Positions 28,338 through 41,857 of a DNA stretch of 64,000 nt are shown here, one piece after another. Below the pieces are notes generated by a model, which did no database searches, had not been told where the DNA came from, and worked only from the letters and a program-made list of their open reading frames with translations. This DNA is from Panulirus ornatus (Eukaryota; Arthropoda; Malacostraca; Decapoda; Palinuridae): assembly GCF_036320965.1 (NCBI RefSeq), contig NC_092262.1, forward strand, positions 1,706,383 to 1,770,382, in the 5' to 3' direction. Both the position numbers and the translations under genes were made by a program. Every line of letters begins with the position of its first letter. Within the stretch, counting starts at the first letter, position 1.

Positions 28338-29384
28338 ATGCAATTTGCTTATCGTAATAATAGGAGTGTACAGGATGCAACACTTGTACTATTAAATGAT
28401 ATTAATAAGCATTTAGATAAGCCCAAATCACAAATTAGAGCACTATACATTGATTTTAGTTCAGCATTTAATACAATGCAACCTCTTATTTTGCTCAATA
28501 AAATGCTAGAATTGGGTGTAAATAGAAATATCTTAATATGGATTTTTAGCTTTTTAACCCAGAGACCCCAATATACCAATGTAAATAATGTTAAGTCTAA
28601 TGTGATAGTCACCAACACAGGAGCCCCCCAAGCTCTTTTCACCTTGTATACAGATGATTGTAGAAGTGAAATTGATGATTGTACTATTATAAAATATGCT
28701 GACGATACAGTTATCTTAGGAAAAATTGTAAATAATAATTATGAAGGCTATTTAACTCAAGTTAAAAAATTCGTTGACTGGAGTAAACAAAATTTTTTGG
28801 AGCTTAATGTAAAGAAAACGAAAGAGATGATATTTGATTTCAGAACTAAAAATAAACACGTACCAGACCTATTAACAATTGAGGAAGAAAACGTAGAAAG
28901 AGTAAACCAGTATAAGTATTTGGGCTTTATGATTGATGACCAGTTGAAGGGAAGTGTTAATACAGATATGGTGTCAAGGAAATGTAACCAAAGATTACAC
29001 TTTGTACGTATCTTGCATAACCTACATGTAGATAAAATGGTCATTAGCCTATTTTACAAAACAATTTTAGAATCAGTTACAAATTTTTCAATCACTGCCT
29101 GGTATGGAAAACTTACGTGCAAAGATAAAAAGAAGTTGGGAAGGATTGTTAAGAAAGCAAGAAAACTAGGTGCAGAGACCACATCATTGAATAAGCTGTA
29201 TCAAAAAGGTACAATGAAACAAGTAGACAGAATGATGAAAGATGTAACGCATCCGTTACATAATTGTTACACGTATCTTAAATCTGGTAGAAGGCTAGCT
29301 CTGCCCAAGCTGCGCACTGACAGATACAAAAAGTCGTTTGTACCTAAAAGCATTCTGCTTTTCAATCATCTATCATCACTATAA
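28338..29384 (+). pseudogene. Rex1/CR1-like reverse transcriptase, main surviving frame
   Basis: 348 codons starting at an internal Met: FAYRNNRSVQDATLVLLNDI (RT2a), YIDFSSAFNTMQ (motif A, catalytic Asp present), the deleted motif B, YADDTVILG (motif C intact), motifs D/E (FLELNVKKTKEM, QYKYLGFMID) and the C-terminal region LHFVRILHNLHVDK, SITAWYGKLTCKDKKKLGRI. The upstream RT part is in another frame, the shift lying near 28325. The deletion in motif B would abolish function. Confidence 0.85.
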
Positions 29385-29639
29385 CTTCTAGCTTTAAGTT
29401 CCATGATAACTGTAGGTGATGGTTCATGATAGGGATGGTGACAAGCTGATATCGGATGTACACAATAGCAAAGTAACATTTTATATGAAATAACCTATGC
29501 AATATTTCTTGTTAATATTTTAATGTCTTTTTTTTTTTTTACAACTACTAAGGAGCTCTAAAGCCAAAACGAATTTCATTTTCTATTACATTTTGTATAA
29601 CAATTTCACGAATAAAGTATCTTATCTTATCTTATCTTA

Positions 29640-30227
29640 TTCCTTGCCCGCCTTTCACCCTCCTGCATGTTCAGGCCCCGATCACTCAAATTCTTTTTCA
29701 CTCCATCTTTCCACCTCCAATTTGGTCTCCCACTTCTCGTTCCCTCCACCTCCGACACATATATCCCTTTGGTCAATCTTTCCTCACTCATTCTCTCCAT
29801 GTGCCCAAACCATTTCAAAACACCCTCTTCTGCTTTCTCAACCACGTTCTTTTTCTTTCCAAACATCTCTCTTACCCTTAAATTACTTACTCGATCAAAC
29901 CACCGCACACCACACATTGTCCTCAAACATCTCATTTCCAGCACATCCACCCTCCTGCGCACAACTCTATCCATAGCCCACGCCTCGCAACCATACAACA
30001 TTGTTGAACCACTATTCCTTCAGACATACACATTTTTTTACTTTCCGAGATAATGTTCTCGACTTCCACACATTCTTCAAGGCTCCCAGGATTTTCGCCC
30101 CCTCCCCCACCCTATGATTCACTTCCGCTTCCCCATGTTCCATCCGCTGCCAGATTCCCCACTCCCAGATATCTAAAAGCACTATTACTTCCTCCAGTTT
30201 TTCCTCCATTCAAACTTACCTCCCCAT
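29640..30227 (-). mobile_element. LINE-A copy LA11, 5' continuation of the interrupted copy
   Basis: Minus-strand RT C-terminus: [57 protein letters not shown]. The frame is degraded towards the gap (several indels between 30010 and 30220, unlike other copies), which could reflect poor sequence near the assembly gap. N from 30228. Confidence 0.82.
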
Positions 30228-30327
30228 NNNNNNNNNNNNNNNNNNNNNNNNNNNNNNNNNNNNNNNNNNNNNNNNNNNNNNNNNNNNNNNNNNNNNNNNN
30301 NNNNNNNNNNNNNNNNNNNNNNNNNNN
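30228..30327. other. Assembly gap (100 N)
   Basis: Run of N. Sequence on the two sides does not join into one element. Confidence 0.99.
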
Positions 30328-30727
30328 CCGTGTACGCCCCCCACCCTCCTGCACGTCCAAGGCCCAGATCGCTCAAAATCTTTTTCACTCCATCCATCCA
30401 TCTTCCATTTTCAATATGGTCTCCTGGTTCTATTTGTTTTGGTCAAGATGGTTTGCAAAGTGAGAGACAGAGTGGTTTGGTGGAGAGAGAAAAGGTAATG
30501 AAAGCCTTAGGGAGGATGAAATGTGGCAATGCAGTGGGAGTCGATGGTATTGCCGCTGAATTTATTGAGAAAGGGGGAGACTGTGTTGATGACTGGTTGC
30601 TAAGGATTTTCAACGAATAAATGGATCATGGTGAGGTGCCTGATGATGGGCAGAATGCATGCACAGCGCCACTATATAAAGGCAAGAGGGACAAAGTTGA
30701 ATATCCAAACTACAGAGGTATAAATTT
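30328..30727 (+). mobile_element. Diverged LINE mosaic
   Basis: 30328-30430 is minus-strand C-terminal LINE-A-type sequence ([13 protein letters not shown]). From about 30431 the plus strand encodes a related but clearly diverged RT segment: FGQDGLQSERQSGLVEREKV, ALGRMKCGNAVGVDGIAAEF, GGDCVDDWLLRIFNE-stop, HGEVPDDGQNACTAPLYKGK, NYRGINL. Its differences from all other copies suggest a second, older family of the same clade. It switches to LINE-A at [11 protein letters not shown] near 30725. Confidence 0.75.
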
Positions 30728-30880
30728 GTTTATGGATGGGGTTGTTAGGGAGGTGAATGCAAGAGTTTTGGAAAGTGGGGCAAGTATGAAGTCTGTTGGG
30801 GATGAGAGAGCTTGGGAAGTGAGTCAGTTGTTGTTCGCTGATGATACAGCGCTGGTGGCTGATTCATGTGAGAAACTGCA
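30728..30880 (+). mobile_element. LINE-A fragment ending in (AAT)n
   Basis: Plus-strand LINE-A from [19 protein letters not shown] to [18 protein letters not shown], then the sequence turns into AAT repeats in place of the usual CAGAAGCTGG. Confidence 0.85.
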
Positions 30881-31896
<1,016 letters not shown>

Positions 31897-31897
<1 letters not shown>

Positions 31898-32470
31898 TTG
31901 TGAAACAAGAAAGGCCAGAAATAATCATCTGTAGAATTATTTGTATATTTTCTATATTCAGTGCTTTTGTATTTCTTGTACATAGTATTTTTTTCACAAA
32001 GAGGTCTCTTAACTGCCAATCTAAATGATGAATTTGTTCAAATGACAGCCTATGCTGCTTCTCTGAATGTCAAGAAGTAAATATAAGAAGATTATAGTAC
32101 TTGGAAACGTTAATGATTTATCTCTCAAAGACACTGCGCAGCTTTTTCTATGGGTATGTTTGCATGTTATTTGCACTATGTACCTTAACTGAGTAGAATG
32201 GTTTTTGTCATTAGAGGAAAGGTTTGCATGCTTAGGCCCCCAAGATAGGGGAGGGATAAGCTCTGTGCACATCTAAGCAAGTAGCATGCTGTAGGATTGT
32301 GTTCAAACTTGATACAAGTAATCTATGGCCTCCAGTTGTATTGGCCATCTCTTTCATTCTTCAGATAGAGTGATCCTGATGGGCTTTTTGTATTTGGTTT
32401 AGTAAAAAGGGCCATATAAGAAAAGAATATGACCAGTGCCATCAAAGGAGATCTAGATTATTTTTTTGTG

Positions 32471-32473
<3 letters not shown>
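31897..32473. other. Unique-looking sequence, no gene seen
   Basis: About 580 bp without recognisable repeats or protein similarity; only short open frames. Confidence 0.6.

Positions 32474-32558
<85 letters not shown>
32474..32558. repeat. (TA)n microsatellite
   Basis: TA tract preceding a 50-bp LINE-A 3'-tail fragment (TTTCGTCTGTTTCCTTGCGC with GCGGGAAACAGCGACAAAG, 32563-32608). Confidence 0.96.
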
Positions 32559-32562
<4 letters not shown>

Positions 32563-33751
32563 GCTTTCGTCTGTTTCCTTGCGCTAACGCGGGAAACAGC
32601 GACAAAGCAAAGTGAATGAGTGTGTTAGTGGTTTTGATGCACAAGACCGGGTTATAGTGATGGGTTATTTGAATGCAAAGGTGAGTAATGTGGCAGTTGA
32701 GGGAATAATTGGTATACATGGAGTGTTCAGTGTTGTAAATGGAAATGGTGAAGAGCTTGTAGATTCATATGCTGAAAAAGGCTGTTGATTGGGAATACTT
32801 GGTTGAAAAAGCGAGATATAAATGAGTATACGTCTGCAAGTAGGAGAGATGGCCAGAGAGTGTTATTGGATTAAGTTTTAATTGATAGACGCAGAGACTT
32901 TTGGATGTTAATGTGCTGAGAGGTGCAACTAGAGGGATGTCTGATCATTATCTTGTGGAGGCGAAGGTGAAGATTTGTGGGGGTTTTCAGAAAAGAAGAG
33001 AGGATGTTGTGATGAAGAGAGTGGTGAGAGTAAGTGAGCTTGGGAAGGAGACTTGTGTGAGGAAGTACCAGGAGAGACAGAGTACAGAATGGAAAAAGTG
33101 AGAACAAAGGAGGTAAGGGGAGTGGGGGAGGAATGGGATGTATTTAGGGAAGCTGTGATGGCTTGCGGAAAAGATGATTGTAGCATGAGAAGCGTGGGAT
33201 GTGGGTTGATTAGAAAAGGTAGTGACTGGTGGGATGAAGAAGTAAGATTATTAGTGAAAGAGAAGAGAGAGGCATTTGGACGATTTTTGCTGGGAGAGGT
33301 ATAAAAGAAAGAAGCAGGAGGTCAAGAGAAAGGTGCAAGAGCTGAAAAAGAGGGTAAATGAGAGTTGGGGTGAGAGAGTATCATTAAATTTTAGGGAGAA
33401 TAAAAAGATATTTTGGAAGGAGGTAAATAAAGTGCGTAAGACAAGGGAACAAATGGGAACTTCATGGGGGAGATGATAACAAGTAGTGGTGATGTGAGAA
33501 GGAGATGGAGTGAGTATTTTGAAGGTTTGTTGAATGTGTTTGATGATAGAGTGGCAGATATAGGGTGTTTTGGTCGAGGTGGTGTGCAAAGCGAGAGGGA
33601 TAGGGAAAGTAATTTGGTAAACAGAGAAGAGGTAGTAAACATTTTGCGGAAGATGAAAGCCGGCAAGGCAGCAGGTTTGGATGGTATTGCAGTGGAATTT
33701 ATTAAAAAAGGGGGTGACTATTGTTGACTGGCTGGTAAGGTTATTTAATGT

Positions 33752-35173
33752 ATGTATGACTATGGTGAGGTGCCTGAGGATTGGCGGAATGCGTGCATAG
33801 TGCCATTGTACAAAGCCAAAGGATATAAGAGTGAGTGCCCAAATTACAGAGGTATAAGTTTGTTGAGTATTCCTGGTAAATTATATGGGAGGGTATTGAT
33901 TGAGAGGGTGAAGGCATGTACAGAGCATCAGATTGGGGAAGAGCAGTGTGGTTTCAGAAGTGGTAGAGGATGTGTGGATCAGGTGTTTGCTTTGAAGAAT
34001 GTATGTGAGAAATACTTAGAAAAACAAGTGGATTTGTATGTAGCATTTATGGATCTGGAGAAGGCATATGATAGAGTTGATAGAGATGCTCTGTGGAAGG
34101 TTTTAAGAACATATGGTGTGGGAGGCAAGTTGTTAGAAGCAATGAAAAGTTTTTATCGAGGATGTAAGGCATGTGTACGTGTAGGAAGAGAGGAAAGTGA
34201 TTGGTTCTCAGTGAATGTAGGTTTGCGGCAGGGGTGTGTGATGTCTCCATGGTTGTTTAATTTGTTTATGGATTGGGTTGTTAGGGAGGTGAATGCAAGA
34301 GTTTTGGATAGAGGGGTTAGTATGCAGTCTGTTGTGGATGAGAGAGCTTGGGAAGAGAGTCAGTTGTTGTTCGCTGATGATGCAGCACTTGTGGCTGTTT
34401 CATGTAAGAAACTGCAGAAGCTGGTGATTGAGTTTGGTAAAGTGTGTGAAAGAAGAAAGTTAAGAGTAAATGTGAATAAGAGCAAGGTTATTAGGTACAG
34501 TAGGGTTGAGGGTCAAGTCAATTGGGAGGTAAGTTTAAATGGAGAAAAACTGGAGGAATTAAAGTGTTTTAGATATCAGGGAGTGGATCTGGCAGCGGAT
34601 GGAACCATGGAAGCGGAAGTGAATCATAGGGAGGGGGAAGGGACGAAAATTCTGGGAGCCTTGAAGAATGTTTGGAAGTCGAGAACATCATCTCGGAAAG
34701 CAAAAATGGGTATGTTTGAAGGAATAGTGGTTCCAACAATGTTGTATGATTGCGAGGCGTGGGCTATGGATAGAGTTGTGCGCAGGAGGGTGGATGTGCT
34801 GGAAATGAGTTGTTTAAGGACAATATGTGGTGTGAGGTGGTTTGATCGAGTAAGTAATGTAAGGGTAAGAGAGATGTGTGGAAATAAAAAGAGTGTGGTT
34901 GAGAGAACAGAAGAGGGTGTTTTGAATTGGTTTGGTCACATGGAGAGAATGAGTGAGGAAAGATTGACTAAGAGGATATATGTGTCAGAGGTGGAGGGAA
35001 CGAGGAGAAGTGGGAGACCAAGTTGTAGGTGGAAAGATGGAGTGAAAAAGATTTTGAGTGATCGGGGCCTGAACATGCAGGAGGTTGAAAGGCGTGCAAG
35101 GAATAGAGTGAATTGGAACGATGTGGTATACCGGGGTCGACGTGCTGTCAATGGATTGAACCTGGGCGTGTGA
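33752..35173 (+). CDS. LINE-A reverse transcriptase of LA12, uninterrupted
   Basis: 473 codons: [20 protein letters not shown], [28 protein letters not shown], motif [17 protein letters not shown], motif [17 protein letters not shown], motif [13 protein letters not shown], thumb, and the C-terminal [16 protein letters not shown] with [10 protein letters not shown]. It continues past the usual stop ([16 protein letters not shown]). The Met at 33752 is simply the first in the frame; the genuine ORF start is in the decayed endonuclease. Motif C keeps FADD, but the following residues are altered. Confidence 0.82.
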   Translation: MYDYGEVPEDWRNACIVPLYKAKGYKSECPNYRGISLLSIPGKLYGRVLIERVKACTEHQIGEEQCGFRSGRGCVDQVFALKNVCEKYLEKQVDLYVAFMDLEKAYDRVDRDALWKVLRTYGVGGKLLEAMKSFYRGCKACVRVGREESDWFSVNVGLRQGCVMSPWLFNLFMDWVVREVNARVLDRGVSMQSVVDERAWEESQLLFADDAALVAVSCKKLQKLVIEFGKVCERRKLRVNVNKSKVIRYSRVEGQVNWEVSLNGEKLEELKCFRYQGVDLAADGTMEAEVNHREGEGTKILGALKNVWKSRTSSRKAKMGMFEGIVVPTMLYDCEAWAMDRVVRRRVDVLEMSCLRTICGVRWFDRVSNVRVREMCGNKKSVVERTEEGVLNWFGHMERMSEERLTKRIYVSEVEGTRRSGRPSCRWKDGVKKILSDRGLNMQEVERRARNRVNWNDVVYRGRRAVNGLNLGV

Positions 35174-35417
35174 AGCGTCTGGGGTAATCCATGGAAAGTT
35201 GTGTGGGGCCTTGATGTGGAAAGGTAGCTGTGGTTTCGGTGCATTACTATATGACAGCTAGAGAGTGAGTGTGAGGGAATGTGGCTTTTGGTGTCTTTTC
35301 CTAGCGCTGCCTCGCACAAACGAGTGGGGAGGGGGTTGTTATTCAATGCGAGGTGGCGATGGGAACAAATAAAGGCAAACAGTATGAATTGTTTACATGT
35401 GTATATATGTATATGTC

Positions 35418-35423
<6 letters not shown>

Positions 35424-35480
<57 letters not shown>
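35424..35480. repeat. (TA)n inside the LA12 3' UTR
   Basis: TA tract at the position where LA2 and LA11 carry a TATA/CACA-rich stretch, so it expanded within the long 3' UTR rather than at an element end. Confidence 0.94.
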
Positions 35481-35484
<4 letters not shown>

Positions 35485-35565
35485 ACATTTAGATGTATAG
35501 GTATGTATATTGCGTGTGTGCGCTACCTCGTAACGCGGGAAACAGCGACAAACAAAATAGAAAAA

Positions 35566-35973
<408 letters not shown>

Positions 35974-36060
<87 letters not shown>
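35974..36060. repeat. (TA)n plus T-run
   Basis: TA tract between the 5' end of S2 and the antisense A-tail of LA13. Confidence 0.96.
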
Positions 36061-38356
36061 TTTTTCTTTATACTTTGTCGTTGTCTCCCGCGTTTGCGAG
36101 GTAGCGCAAGGAAACAGACGAAAGAAATGGCCCAGCCCCCCCCCCCCCATACACATGTACATACACACGTCCACACACGCAAATATACATACCTACACAG
36201 CTTTCCATGGTTTACCCCAGACGCTTCACATGCCTTGATTCACTCCACTGACAGCACGTCAACCCCTGTATACCACATCGCTCCAATCCACTCTATTCCT
36301 TGCCCTCCTTACACCCTCCTGCACGTTCAGGCCCCGATCACACAAAATCTTTTTCACTCCATCTTTCCACCTCCAATTTGGTCTCCCTCTTCTCCTCGTT
36401 CCCTCCACCTCCGACACATATATCCTCTTGGTCAATCTTTCCTCACTCATTCTCTCCATGTGCCCAAACCATTTCAAAACACCCTCTTCTGCTCTCTCAA
36501 CCACGCTCTTTTTATTTCCACACATCTCTCTTACCCTTACGTTACTTACTCGATCAAACCACCTCACACCACACATTGTCCTCAAACATCTCATTTCCAG
36601 CACATCCATCCTCCTGCGCACAACTCTATCCATAGCCCACGCCTCGCAACCATACAACATTGTTGGAACCACTATTCCTTCAAACATACCCATTTTTGCT
36701 TTCCGAGATAATGTTCTCGACTTCCACACATTTTTCAAGGCTCCCAAAATTTTCGCCCCCTCCCCCACCCTATGATCCACTTCCGCTTCCATGGTTCCAT
36801 CCGCTGACAGATCCACTCCCAGATATCTAAAACACTTCACTTCCTCCAGTTTTTCTCCATTCAAACTCACCTCCCAATTGACTTGACCCTCAACCCTACT
36901 GTACCTAATAACCTTGCTCTTATTCACATTTACTCTTAACTTTCTTCTTCCACACACTTTACCAAACTCAGTCACCAGCTTCTGCAGTTTCTCACATGAA
37001 TCAGCCACCAGCGCTGTATCATCAGCGAACAACAACTGACTCACTTCCCAAGCTCTCTCATCCCCAACAGACTTCATACTTGCCCCTCTTTCCAGGACTG
37101 TTGCATTTACCTCCCTAACAACCCCATCCATAAACAAATTAAACAACCATGGAGACATCACACACCCCTGCCGCAAACCTACATTCACTGAGAACCAATC
37201 ACTTTCCTCTCTTCCTACACGTACACATGCCTTACATCCTCGATAAAAACTTTTCACTGCTTCTAACAACTTGCCTCCCACACCATATATTCTTAATACC
37301 TTCCACAGAGCATCTCTATCAACTCTATCATATGCTTTCTCCAGATCCATAAATGCTACATACAAATCCATTTGCTTTTCTAAGTATTTCTCACATACAT
37401 TCTTCAAAGCAAACACCTGATCCACACATCCTCTACCACTTCTGAAACCGCACTGCTCTTCCCCAATCTGATGCTCTGTACATGCCTTCACCCTCTCAAT
37501 CAATACCCTCCCATATAATTTACCAGGAATACTCAACAAACTTATACCTCTGTAATTTGAGCACTCACTCTTATCCCCTTTGCCTTTGTACAATGGCACT
37601 ATGCACGCATTCCGCCAATCCTCAGGCACCTCACCATGAGTCATACATACATTAAATAACCTTACCAACCAGTCAACAATACAGTCACCCCCTTTTTTAA
37701 TAAATTCCACTGCAATACCATCCAAACCTGCTGCCTTGCCGGCTTTCATCTTCCGCAAAGCTTTTACTACCTCTTCTCTGTTTACCAAATCATTTTCCCT
37801 AACCCTCTCACTTTGCACACCACCTCGACCAAAACACCCTATATCTGCCACTCTGTCATCAGACACATTCAACAAACCTTCAAAATACTCATTCCATCTC
37901 CTTCTCACATCACCACTACTTGTTATCACCTCCCCATTTACGCCCTTCACTGAAGTTCCCATTTGCTCCCTTGTCTTACGCACCCTATTTACCTCCTTCC
38001 AGAACATCTTTTTATTCTACCTAAAATTTACTGATAGTCTCTCACCCCAACTCTCATTTGCCCTTTTTTTCACCTCTTGCACCTTTCTCTTGACCTCCTG
38101 TCTCTTTCTTTTATACTTCTCCCACTCAATTGCATTTTTTCCCTGCAAAAATCGTCCAAATGCCTCTTTCTTCTCTTTCTCTAATACTCTTACTTCTTCA
38201 TCCCACCACTCACTACCCTTTCTAAACAGCCCACCTCCCACTCTTCTCATGCCACAAGCATCTTTTGCGCAATCCATCACTGATTCCCTAAATACATCCC
38301 ATTCCTCCCCCACTCCCCTTACTTCCATTGTTCTCACCTTTTTCCATTCTGTACAC
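36052..38356 (-). mobile_element. LINE-A copy LA13, 5'-inverted
   Basis: Minus strand: A-tail, stem-loop and short 3' UTR (36052-36258), then RT, linker and the last part of the endonuclease-linker region up to TEWKKVRT at 38356. There it meets an inverted 5' UTR segment (38357-39190). It shares subfamily variants with LA1. Confidence 0.92.
36259..38356 (-). pseudogene. LINE-A RT polyprotein of LA13, one nonsense codon
   Basis: About 699 codons in one frame from TEWKKVRTMEVRGVGEEWDV to VVYRG-stop, interrupted only by a GAG to TAG change near 38015 (NFR-stop-NKKMFW). Downstream of it 582 codons are open: [96 protein letters not shown] and the C-terminal basic domain. Catalytic Asp residues are intact. 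The endonuclease is absent because of the 5' inversion. Confidence 0.87.
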
Positions 38357-39190
38357 TCCTCAGTAGTAGTAGAAGTCGTGCTCGAGCCCACAAGCCGGCG
38401 GTTCAAGGAGTCACAGTGACCTGCGGTGGAGGGAGGGAAACAAAGAGGTGTCAATTCTTCGTGAACCAGATTGACATAAGGAACTGTGGGAGTTAACGAG
38501 AGGAGGGCTACCGAGAGCAGAGACATCGATGAGACATCTGAAGGCAAGACCGATTTCGACGATGAAGGCCTGCACTGTGGCTGAGAGATTGACTTGAGGA
38601 GGCAGAAGTGATATTGTGACAGTGATTGTGTCAGCGTCGCGTCGCCTCGCCGCAGTGTATCGAGACAGACTTCCCCAGAACTTTTAAAGGGGAAGTAAAT
38701 GTTTATAGTTTTGTTACTGGAGTGATAGTTTTCATGCATGGTGTTTTTGACAAGAAAATAGTGAAGTTGGAGAAAAATGTAGCTTAGACATTGAAGCTTA
38801 TTGATACAGTGGTGAAATTGATGAGAACTGCTATTGACGTTTGTGTAAATAAATTGTACATTTCCTTTTCCATAGCCAGAGGTTGAACCATTATGTGACA
38901 TTCATTTTTTTTTCATTCATTTCAAGCTAAAAGTTTGTTTTCTAAATTGTTTCTTACATTTTTCATATGTATATATATGTATGTGTGTGTGTGTGTGTGT
39001 ATGTGCGTATGTGTGTGTATGTGTGTGTGTGTGTGTGTGTGTATATGTATATATATATGTATATTATCCTTGGGGATAGGGGTGAAAGAATACTTCCCAC
39101 GTATTCCTCGCGTGTCGTAGAAAGCGACTAGAGGGGACGGGAGCGGGGGGCCGGAAATCCTCCCCTCCTTCTATTAACTTTCTAAAAATG
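38357..39190 (+). mobile_element. Inverted LINE-A 5' UTR with extra upstream sequence
   Basis: Plus-strand block between two minus-strand LINE-A pieces. From about 38655 (AGTGTATCGAGACAGAC) to 39190 it is the extended LINE-A 5' UTR, also seen reversed at 26110-26532 and 41060-41348 and direct at 55177-55605, including the TG/TA-rich stretch (38975-39063), GGGGATAGGGG, GTGTCGTAGAAAGCGAC and ORF start ATGGGAAAC. The first 300 bp (38357-38655) are GC-richer and occur nowhere else in the window; they may be the true distal 5' UTR or captured host sequence. Confidence 0.82.
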
Positions 39191-41348
39191 GGAAACTCTC
39201 AATCAATACCCTCCCATATAATTTACCAGGAATACTCAACAAACTTATACCTCTGTAATTTGAGCACTCACTCTTATCCCCTTTTCCTTTGTACAATGGC
39301 ACTATGCACGCATTCCGCCAATCCTCAGGCACCTCACCATGAGTCATACATACATTAAATAACCTTACCAACCAGTCAACAATACAATCACCCCCTTTTT
39401 TAATAAATTCCACTGCAATACCATCCAAACCTGCTTCCTTGCCGGCTTTCATCTTCCGCAAAGCTTTCACTACCTCTTCTCTGTTTACCAAATCATTTTC
39501 CCTAACCCTCTCACTTTGCACACCACCTCGACCAAAACACCCTATATCTGCCACTCTATCATCAAACACATTCAACAAACCTTCAAAATACTCACTCCAC
39601 CTCCTTCTCATATCACCACTACTTGTTATCACCTCCCCATTTGCGCCCTTCACTGAAGTTCCCATTTGCTCCCTTGTCTTACGCACTTTATTTACCTCCT
39701 TCCAGAACATCTTTTTATTCTCCCTAAAATTTATGATACTCTCTCACCCCAACTCTCATTTGCCCTTTTTTTCACCTCTTGCACCTTTCTCTTGACCTCC
39801 TGTCTCTTTCTTTTATACATCTCCCACTCAATTGCATTTTTTCCCTGCAAAAATCGTCCAAATTCCTCTCTCTTCTCTTTCACTAATACTCTTACTTCTT
39901 CATCCCACCACTCACTACCCTTTCTAATCAACCCACCTCCCACTCTTCTCATGCCACAAGCATCTTTTGCGCAATCCATCACTGATTCCCTAAATACATC
40001 CCATTCCTCCCCCACTCCCCTTGCTTCCATTGTTCTCACCTTTTTCCATTCTGTACTCAGTCTCTCCTGGTACTTCCTCACACAGCTCTCCTTCTCAAGC
40101 TCACTTACTCTCACCACCCTCTTCACCCCAACATTCACTCTTCTTTTCTGAAAACCCGTACAAATCTTCACCTTAGCCTCCACAAGATAATGATCAGACA
40201 TCCCTCCAGTTGCACCTCTCAGCACATTAACATCCAAAAGTCTCTCTTTCGCACGCCTGTCAATTAACACGTAATCCAATAACGCTCTCTGGCCATCTCT
40301 CCTACTTACATAAGTATACTTATGTATATTTCGCTTTTAAACCAGGTATTCCCAATCATCAGTCCTTTTTCAGCACATAAATCTACAAGCTCTTCACCAT
40401 TTCCATTTACAACACTGAACACCCCATGTATACCAATTATTCCCTCAACTGCCACATTACTCACCTTTGCATTCAAATCACCCATCACTATAACCCGGTC
40501 TCGTGCATCAAAACCACTAACACACTCATTCAGCTGCTCCCAAAACACTTGCCTCCCTTGATCTTTCTTCTCATGCCCAGGTGCATATGCACCAATAATC
40601 AACCACCTCTCTCCATCAACTTTCAGTTTTACCCATATTAATAGAGAATTTACTTTCTTACACTCTATCACATACTCCCACAACTCCTGTTTCAGGAGTA
40701 TTGCTACTACTTCCCTTGCTCTTGTCCTCTCACTAACCCCTGACTTTACTCCCCAGACATTCCCAAACCACTCTTCCCCTTTACCCTTGAGCTTCGTTTC
40801 ACTCAGAGCCAAAATATCCAGGTTCCTTTCCTCAAACATACTACCTATCTCTCCTTTTTTCACATCTTGGTTACATCCACACACATTTAGGCACCCCACT
40901 CTGAGCCTTCGAGGAGGATGAGCACTCCCCGCGTGACTCCTTCTTCTGTTTCCCATTTTAAAAAGTTAATACAAGGAGTGGAGGATTTCTGGCCCCCCGC
41001 TCCCGTCCCCTCTAGTTGCTTTCTACGACACGCGAGGAATACGTGGGAAGTATTCTTTCACCCCTATCCACAGGGATAATATACATATATGTATACATAT
41101 ACACATACACACACATACACATACATACGCACATATACACACACACACACATACATATATATACATATGAAAAATGTAAGAAACAATTTAGAAAACTGAA
41201 ACTTCTAGCTTGAAATGAATGAAAAAAATGAATGTCACATAATGGTTCAACCTCTGGCTACGGAAAAAAGGAAATGTATAATTTATTTACACAAACGTCA
41301 ATTGCAGTTCTCATCAATTTTACCACTGTATCAATAAGCTTCAATGTC
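39191..41348 (-). mobile_element. LINE-A copy LA14, 5'-complete, 3'-truncated
   Basis: Minus strand from the extended 5' UTR (41348-40960) and ORF start [15 protein letters not shown] (40956), through endonuclease ([44 protein letters not shown]) and linker, to RT2 ([15 protein letters not shown]), where it is cut at 39191. One frameshift near 40335 ([11 protein letters not shown], a missing T in the poly-T/Lys stretch) and another near 39735 (missing A). No 3' UTR, so it was truncated by the rearrangement that placed the inverted 5' UTR next to it. Confidence 0.9.
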
Positions 41349-41363
41349 TATATATATATATAT

Positions 41364-41836
<473 letters not shown>

Positions 41837-41857
41837 TATATATATATATATATATAT

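Larger units (their letters stand above)
27435..29639 (+). mobile_element. Rex1/CR1-like LINE, 5'-truncated, nested in LA11
   Basis: About 2.2 kb. Lacks the endonuclease. RT is readable in three frames: 27550-27823 (DINTNLDIFNEY, YPNNKPWIKKEL), 27802-28329 (AGKATGPDGIPARVLK, FRPVVLTSNIMKCLEG) and 28338-29384 (YIDFSSAFNTMQP, KYADDTVILGKI). Motif B is deleted: GAPQ is followed at once by ALFTLYTDDC, losing the usual GxxLSP core. The tail is AATAAAG then (TATCT)n. The 5' end begins with a 77-bp inverted repeat (separate entry). LA11 sequence flanks both sides, with about 16 bp of it missing at the insertion. Confidence 0.87.

Noticed and set aside
36300..36775. Many long Pro/Ser/His-rich ORFs antisense to LINE-A (for example 36300-36635, 7630-7965, 42160-42612)
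   Set aside because: They are mirror frames of the RT C-terminal coding strand and recur identically opposite every copy. No domain is recognised, and the sense strand explains the sequence.
38380..38420. GGTTCAAGGAGTC near 38400 as a tRNA-type B box of a Pol III promoter
   Set aside because: Only part of the B-box consensus matches, and no suitable A box is spaced upstream. Kept only as part of the unexplained GC-rich segment.
38017..38901. 294-codon minus-strand ORF crossing the inverted 5' UTR into LA13
   Set aside because: The N-terminal 190 codons are antisense 5' UTR without known domains; the frame is joined by chance to LINE linker sequence. It could mislead a gene predictor.
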